Translations under genes and position numbers: made by a program
Notes under the pieces: generated by a model
The model's database searches: none
What the model saw: only the letters and a program-made list of their open reading frames with translations
Told to the model about the DNA's origin: nothing
Shown: positions 58,592-64,000 of the stretch, in pieces
Numbering within the stretch: the stretch's first letter is position 1
How the letters are laid out: every line of letters begins with the position of its first letter
Assembly (NCBI GenBank): GCA_946807835.1
Contig: OX327702.1
Location: forward strand, 8,122,001-8,186,000
From: Ailanthus altissimus
Taxonomy: Eukaryota > Streptophyta > Magnoliopsida > Sapindales > Simaroubaceae
DNA length: 64,000 bases
Reading direction: 5' to 3'

Positions 58592-59567
58592 ATGGCTAGT
58601 AATAGAGATGACTCGCTACAGTCTATTAGTGTGAGATTAGATGAAAAACAATTATTCGTATTGAAGTTATGTGATAAAGAACTTTTTAAAAGGCAAAAAG
58701 ATGTAGGGTTATATTTCTGAAACTATCAGTAAACCTATAAGTACAAGCGATAAGACAGAGTATGAAAAACTGTTAGATAATTGGGAAGTTGATAATTCAA
58801 AAATTATCACTTGAATAAACAATTCTATTGAACACTCAATAGGTACTCAATTGGCAAAGTATGAAACAACAATGGAGGTTTGGCAACATTTGGCAAGATT
58901 GTATACACAGTCTAACTTTGCAAAATAATATCAGTTAGAACATGATATTCGAGCTCTTAAACAGAAAGACATGAGTATTCAAGAGTTTTATTCTGCAATG
59001 ACAGATCTTTGGGATCAGTTGGCTTTTACAGAATCGGAAGAACTACATGCTTGTGCAGCTTATATTGCTCGTAGAGAAGAGCAACGTCTGGTTCAATTTT
59101 TGATGGCACTTCGTGATGATTTTGAGGGTCTACGTGGCTCCATTTTGCATCGTAGCCCCCTTCCATCTGTCGATTCGATAGTTAGTGAACTCTTGGCTGA
59201 TGAGATACGCCTTAAGTCTCAAACAGGAAAAGAAATTCTCTCAGTACCTAATTCATCAATTTTTGTAGTTCCTTTTAGATCTCCTGCTCACTATAAAAAC
59301 AAGCCTCACTCAAGGGTTGGGATTAATGAATGCAGTTTTTGCAAGCAAAAAGGACATTGGAAGGCTCAATGCCCTAAGCTATTAAATAAAGTACCACAAC
59401 TACACCAGCGAAGGCATCAATTCAAGCCTCTACAGTTTGGAAGTCAATTTCAACCACGATTATATCGTCCTCCACAGGTTAACACTGCAGTAGTTGTACC
59501 ACTATCTGATTCTTTTGAATCCGGAACGTCATCCCCAAATCCCGCATTTGCAACCCTTTCTGAATAA
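58592..59567 (+). pseudogene. Copia 2 gag
   Basis: ATG at 58592 opens MASNRDDSLQSISVRLDEKQ. Shifts and stops follow (GTISKPISTS, LLDNWEVDNSKIIT then stop, LAKYETTMEVWQHLARLYTQ). From 58971 the frame is open: SIQEFYSAMTDLWDQLAF, MALRDDFEGLRGSILHRSPL, LADEIRLKSQTGK. A CCHC zinc knuckle CSFCKQKGHWKAQC with all ligands kept lies at about 59331-59372. The leader 57958-58591 is non-coding and repetitive (CAGGGGTGxATTT units near 58455-58500). Confidence 0.9.
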
Positions 59568-60102
59568 TTTTAGAAGTTCCTTACTACACAGCCACATGCT
59601 ATATCCATTTTTTCTTCGAAAAGTCAATTACCCTCTAGCTCTTCAGGTATGTCATCATCTACATGGGTTTTAGATTCTAGAGCTTCACATTATATGTCTC
59701 CTGATTCGAAATCTTTTATTTCTTTATGTCCTACATCCTCTATGTCTATCATGACTGCTGATGGTACTCATTTTCCATTAGAAGGAGTTGGTTTTGTTGA
59801 CACACCTCATTTGTCACTTTTTAATGTTTACCACGTTCCTAAGCTTACATTGAACCTTGTTTCTGTTAGTCATTTGTGTGATTCTGGTTATTCAGTGTCA
59901 TTTTCTTTTACTTCTTGTTATGTCCAGGATCCGCAGTCTAAGAAGTTGATTGGGACAGGTCGTAGGCAGGGGGATTATATGTTTTGGACGAGCTGAGATT
60001 ACCAGTATTTGCAACTCCTAGTGTTGACTTGTCTTCATTTTGTTTATCTCCTTCATCTTCTAGTTTTTATTTATGACATTCTCGTCTCGGTCATGTATCA
60101 TC
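59568..60102 (+). pseudogene. Copia 2 protease and start of GAG-pre-integrase
   Basis: STWVLDSRASHYMSPDSKSF (from 59655) is the retropepsin site; D-S-G-A has become D-S-R-A by a G-to-A change. NVYHVPKLTLNLVSVSHLCD follows. Near 60075-60102 the reading HSRLGHVSS is the His part of the integrase zinc finger, cut by the solo LTR insertion at 60103. Confidence 0.9.
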
Positions 60103-62572
60103 TGTTGGAATTTGTGCTTACGTGTCATCCCATAATGTATAAATATATAGTGACAGTATTTATACAATTATTATTTCTAATAAATTCGTTAATATTATTT
60201 ATTAATAAATGGTAAGATGCTTGTAACATTTCAGACATTGTATGATCTGAAGGAGTTCAGATCTGGTCTAAAAGAAGTTTAGACCAGGGCTAAGAGTTAG
60301 CAATGCTAATAGTTATAAACACTAAGAGTTAGTAAGTTTATAAGAGTTAGCAAAAATCTAAGGAGTTAGAGCCTTGTCTGAAATGAGACAATGACCTGAG
60401 AATATATTAGTAATGACATAGCTGCAGGGAGTTGTAAATGGTGCTAGGAAATGTCATTATACAAGTATGTTTTCAAACATAATGTTCCTGATCTAATTTC
60501 ATCGATGCGGGTCTATCGGTGGAACCCATTAATATAGATTAGTGTATGTCTATATCTGGACGGTCCAGATGGTTAGTCTTAGTAAATCATGAGCTTAGTA
60601 GGAAGCTCGTATAGAGATGCAGATATTCAGTAAGGACTGGATATTGAACAGACTCACGAAGACATCCAATAAATATCTTATAAAGCCGTCAATGGAAGGT
60701 CTTCCGAGTTGAGTAGTATTTGTGGTCCTTTGACCTGAGCGCCACGGTGGGCTTATGAGTGATCCACTATGCTTTGGTTCCACACATGTCAAAAACCTTT
60801 CATGGTCTGACTGCTGGGTGTAGCTGGGTATGGTCCAATGCTCATGGAGTCCGGTGTGCGTAGATATGGGATCCGTTAGCTCATATGAGTGGGTTGTATA
60901 TCCTAATGCTCCGAGATTATATTTCAGAAAGACTTGTGGCCGCAAGCATAAACCTCGAAAAAGATATTTCGGAGGAATGAACAATATCACAAAAGTGTTC
61001 GTGGATATTGTTTTATGAAATATAAATCTGGAGATAAGTTCATGGTTGAGCAAATAGAGATTTGACGGTGATGATCTATATCTCTGCTCTTCAAGAATAT
61101 AAATGATGGACGGATTATACGAATATGTAATAACCTCAACTTGCATGGTCTAACACGCTAATTTGTAATATCCATAACATGTGTGTGAGACATTGTTCAC
61201 GGACGTATGAATGAGCTCTATATGACAAATTAGGTGTGGACCTAGAGAGTCTCACAATATGAAGTGTACTCGTTGCCCACTGGGGTAACGGATTGGATTG
61301 AATAGTTCGATCCAATAAATTTCAGCAAAAGAGAACGATTGTTTAGGGATCCCTCGGATTGTACATTTGTCAAGACTTAATTGTTAAATACATCATTGAA
61401 TTAATTAACAAGGGTTGTTAATTAATAGAATATTGACAAATGGCAAAATTTGTTCCATGATTTGATTTTACCTTTTTACCATTGAACCATGGTAGTAAAA
61501 ATTAGTAAGGTAAAAAATAATTATTCAAAGTTGTTTTGAATAATTAATTTATATATTGTTATTATATTATAATATATATATATAGATCATGGCATTGTAT
61601 TTTAATACAATGAGGGGCCTAGATGTTGGCCATTTAATTACCCATTATAATTAAAGTAATTATAATTGTTAGGTAAAGATTAATTTAGGTGGCTATTATT
61701 CTAGTGTTTGGTTTAATTAATTCTAAGTGGGAGACCAACAATAAAATTGGTGGAGCACTTCATTTTGTTTATTTTTGTTTAATCAAAATATTAAATAAAC
61801 AAAATAAATTTTGGCAAAACAATTGAATGAATTCATTCAATTCTTGGAGAAGGATTCGGCAATGGGAGGAAGAGAGGTAAAAGAGAGTTTTGGGTTTTGT
61901 TCTTTCAAGTGTTGAAAAATAAACAAACTTCTCTTCATCTCATTCTTTAATGGATGGCCAAAATGAATGAAATAAAAATGGAGAAAAATATAATTATTTT
62001 GCAAAGAATTGTTCAAAATAATTATCATGTAGAAATTATTTCTAAGATTAATATACAAGAGTTGTATGTTAAATATTTTTAATTAATACAAAAGTTGTAT
62101 AGAAAATATTTATCATCTCCATTTAAGAAACAAAAATTGTATTCAAAAGAGTTTGAATACAAGTGCTGAAAATTCTAAACACTAAGTTACCATTCTAGCT
62201 CCTTAATCCCACAAAAAGATATGAACTAGAATTGTTTAACATATACTTCAAGGTGAGCTCTTCACATGGATTATTGAAGGACGTGAAGAATTTGTAAAGC
62301 TACCTTCATTAGGTGAGTATTTTACATTATATTTTTTGTACAATATTGTTCATTATATATATTTTGTATAATTGTTATACTTGTTCATATATGTGATACA
62401 ATTGTTCATCATGTTTATAAATTGTATAATTGTTATACTTATACATATATGTGATATATGTGAAATTGTTAAATGGGTGTATTATGTAACATGCTTCCGT
62501 TGCACATATAATAATTTTTGAAATTACGTATACACTCGGATTATCACACACTCGATAATACAACACCCAACA
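60103..62572 (+). mobile_element. Solo LTR (2.47 kb) of the large-LTR copia family
   Basis: It starts TGTTGGAATTTGTGC and ends CAACACCCAACA, flanked by TCATC at 60098-60102 and 62573-62577. Removing it restores the reading from HSRLGHVSS into LRFLAFTGALGNLRTHD of copia 2, which confirms both ends. It is the longest member seen, with extra AT-rich sequence near the 3' end. The hairpin is at 62193-62232. A long antisense frame (61146-60595) is not conserved in sister LTRs and I regard it as incidental. Confidence 0.95.
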
Positions 62573-63392
62573 TCATCTTCCCGTTTAAGATTCTTAGCTT
62601 TTACAGGTGCCTTAGGAAATTTGCGAACTCATGATATTTTTTATTGTAGTGGTTGTAAACTTGCAAAATTTTCTGCTTTGCCTTTTCATCGAAGTACTTT
62701 TTGTTCTATTACACCATTTGATTTAGTCCACTCTGATGTGTGGGGACCTTCTCCTATTGCTACAAAAGGGGGGTCTCGATATTATATTTCTTTTATTGAT
62801 GATCACACTCGTTGTTGTTGGATTTATCTTATGAACGTCGTTCTGACTTCTTTGTCATTTATAGTAACTTTCGAGCTCTTGTAAAAATTTAACATTCTGC
62901 AGTTAGTAAGTGTTTTAGATGTGATTTGGGTGGTGAATATACTTCCAATAAATTATGTGATCTACTTGCTTTAGATGGAACTATTTGCCAAACTTCTTGT
63001 ACAGATACTCCTAAACAAAATGGTGTTGCTAAAAGAAAACATAGGCACGTTGTTAAAATTGCTCGCTCTCTTTTGTTGTCATCTTCAGTTCCTAGTGAGT
63101 TTTGGGGAGAAGCAGTTCTTACTGCAGTCAACCTCATCAATAAGATCCCTTCGTCTCATACTTTAGGTTTGTCACATTTTGAAAAATTATATGGGTATGC
63201 TCCTAATTATTCTTCCTTGAGAGTCTTTGGTTCTACTTGCTTTGTCCTTCTTCCTCATGTAGAGCGTACAATGTGGAATTACAACATTAGGCTTTTTCTT
63301 GGATCCATTGATGAAATTTTCAAGATCATATCCTCTGATAGCAGGCAGAACCTGGGATTTTCAGATGAGGTAGTTTTAGCGATCAAGTTTTA
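62573..63392 (+). pseudogene. Copia 2 integrase
   Basis: IFYCSGCKLAKFSALPF gives the C-x2-C pair of the zinc finger. FDLVHSDVWGPSPIATKGGS and YYISFIDDHTRCCWIYL hold the first catalytic Asp. After a short frameshift (about 62885-62925), LGGEYTSNKLCDLLALDGTI follows, then TPKQNGVAKRKHRHVVKIAR, where the third catalytic residue Glu is Lys. PSEFWGEAVLTAVNLINKIP and FEKLYGYAPNYSSLRVFGST complete the domain. The frame ends in the junction with copia 1 gag. Confidence 0.9.
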
Positions 63393-63482
63393 GTGTAGGA
63401 AAGTTGTTGGCCAAGGTAATGATACTGGTGTTAGTGTTTCCAGTTTTGCTGCTTGTATTTCCATTGTTTGTTTCAGAAACAA
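63393..63482 (-). pseudogene. Copia 1 gag N-terminus
   Basis: The minus strand reads SETNNGNTSSKTGNTNTSII then TLANNFPTLKLDR, the usual start of copia gag before the N-Y-L-x-W block. It adjoins the 5' LTR with no proper primer site, and its continuation lies at 57747 and below. Confidence 0.65.
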
Positions 63483-63757
63483 TGTTGATGATGATTTGAG
63501 CTGTATATATGATATTTATATACAAGTAATGATCATAGATAATGATCTGTTGAGATAAGATTTTTATCTTTATCTCTAGATACAAACAACTTAATATATA
63601 AGCATACATTTTATCATATGATTGGGTTTTATCTATATCCCAATTTTCTAATCAATCTTATTTACCTAACTTAACAATTTGCCTAATCAATCTAATTACC
63701 TAACTTAACTAACTTACTACTGCTTCTTCATATTCACGGGTTTCAGCTTCTCTAACA
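63483..63757 (-). repeat. 5' LTR of copia 1
   Basis: On the + strand it runs from TGTTGATGATGATTTG to CTTCTCTAACA, 275 bp, very similar to 49522-49764. It ends directly at the first base of the FtsH peptidase exon reading. Confidence 0.9.
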
Positions 63758-63982
63758 ATAAACAAGCTGGAGTGGCGGACGGTTGCTTACCATGAATCAG
63801 GTCATGCTGTTGCTGCTTGGTTCTTGGAGCATACAGAACGCTTGCTGAAGGTGACAATTGTTCCTCGTGGTACTACAACTCTAGGGTTTTCCCAGTATGT
63901 GACCAATGAAAATTGTATACTGACTAAGGAGCAGCTGTTTGATCGGACTTGCTTTACACTTGGCGGTCGAGCTGCTGAGCAG
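63758..63982 (+). pseudogene. FTSH3/10-like: FtsH-like exon with M41 zinc-peptidase motif
   Basis: One open frame reads INKLEWRTVAYHESGHAVAA, LEHTERLLKVTIVPRGTTTL, FSQYVTNENCILTKEQLFDR and TCFTLGGRAAEQ. HESGH (63791-63805) is the HExxH zinc site of peptidase family M41. A donor GTGACTTATAC follows at 63983. No stop or shift is present, unlike the other FtsH blocks. The normal intron acceptor is missing because the copia 1 LTR abuts it. The third zinc ligand would lie in later exons outside the window. Confidence 0.9.
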
Positions 63983-64000
63983 GTGACTTATACTCATCAT
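63983..64000. other. Start of the next FtsH intron
   Basis: GTGACTTATACTCATCAT follows the conserved GGRAAEQ end and looks like intron sequence cut by the window end. Confidence 0.5.

Larger units (their letters stand above)
57748..63392 (+). mobile_element. Ty1/copia retrotransposon copia 2 (3' truncated)
   Basis: It is inserted in the gag of copia 1 in the opposite direction: 5' LTR (57748-57943), primer site (57946-57957), gag, protease, GAG-pre-integrase, integrase. A solo LTR splits it at 60103-62572. Reverse transcriptase, RNase H and the 3' LTR are missing: at 63392 the integrase reading ends and copia 1 gag begins, so a deletion removed the 3' half of copia 2 and some copia 1 sequence. 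Confidence 0.88.
49522..63757 (-). mobile_element. Ty1/copia retrotransposon copia 1, with nested insertions
   Basis: LTRs in the same direction lie at 49522-49764 and 63483-63757. Minus-strand order from the right: 5' LTR, gag N-terminus (63480-63393), copia 2 insertion (57748-63392), rest of gag, protease, integrase, solo LTR insertion (51932-55712), reverse transcriptase, RNase H, polypurine tract (49783-49765), 3' LTR. The right LTR abuts the FtsH peptidase exon directly. The flanks AATTA and ATAAA do not match, so the target duplication is lost or altered. No usual primer site follows the 5' LTR, so a small deletion there is likely. Confidence 0.88.

Noticed and set aside
60595..61146. 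A 183-residue open frame on the minus strand
   Set aside because: It lies wholly inside a solo LTR. The sister LTRs at 4870, 23793 and 52406 do not keep the frame, and no domain is recognisable.
49716..63757. A single continuous copia element read through both halves
   Set aside because: The left half (49784-57747) is on the minus strand and the right half (57958-63392) on the plus strand with its own LTR and primer site, so two elements are nested.

Overview
The window is AT-rich plant nuclear DNA, most likely from a dicot, in a repeat-dense region. The evidence is the family content: Ty3/gypsy Athila-type and Ty1/copia LTR retrotransposons, Mutator-like DNA transposons (MULEs) carrying a Ulp1/DUF1985-type gene, a tRNA-derived SINE, GT-AG introns and a plant-type mitochondrial FtsH protease gene. 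I see no intact full-length protein-coding gene and no rRNA, tRNA or CRISPR. The species cannot be named from this sequence.

1-29.4 kb holds two related MULE copies, each with the same Athila insertion. Copy C (about 1091-11785) has a Ulp1-like gene remnant (+), Athila A1 (3081-10327, minus) and the C-terminal half of a transposase (minus). Copy B (12300-29448) has both terminal inverted repeats, a DUF1985-type gene (+), Athila A2 (15005-26026, minus) and a transposase pseudogene (minus). Both Athila insertions sit at the same place beside the same ATAAA target duplication, so the MULE-Athila composite was duplicated as a unit. Solo LTRs of two families then landed in one copy or the other. 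Because the other copy still shows the empty site, their boundaries and 5-bp target duplications can be read directly.

29.5-35.8 kb is a third MULE (A) in the opposite orientation. It has a mudrA-like transposase pseudogene (+) converging on a DUF1985/coiled-coil gene (minus), about 450-bp inverted termini, GC-rich palindromes inside both ends and a 78-bp perfect inverted repeat.

36.0-64.0 kb is one cellular gene remnant, an FTSH3/FTSH10-like mitochondrial AAA protease on the + strand. Seven exon blocks are recognisable, from a presequence exon at 36021 to the zinc-peptidase exon at 63758-63982. The gene is broken by stops and frameshifts and filled with nested elements. One intron holds a SINE, a degenerate copia (minus) with a 2.1-kb 5' LTR, and a second such LTR. 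Just before the peptidase exon lies copia 1 (49522-63757, minus). Inside copia 1 are a solo LTR that itself contains another LTR, and copia 2 (57748-63392, plus), which contains a further solo LTR.

The genes form no shared pathway. The main interest is the nesting order, the MULE cargo gene, the hairpins kept in the 2-kb LTR family and the fold-back in MULE A.
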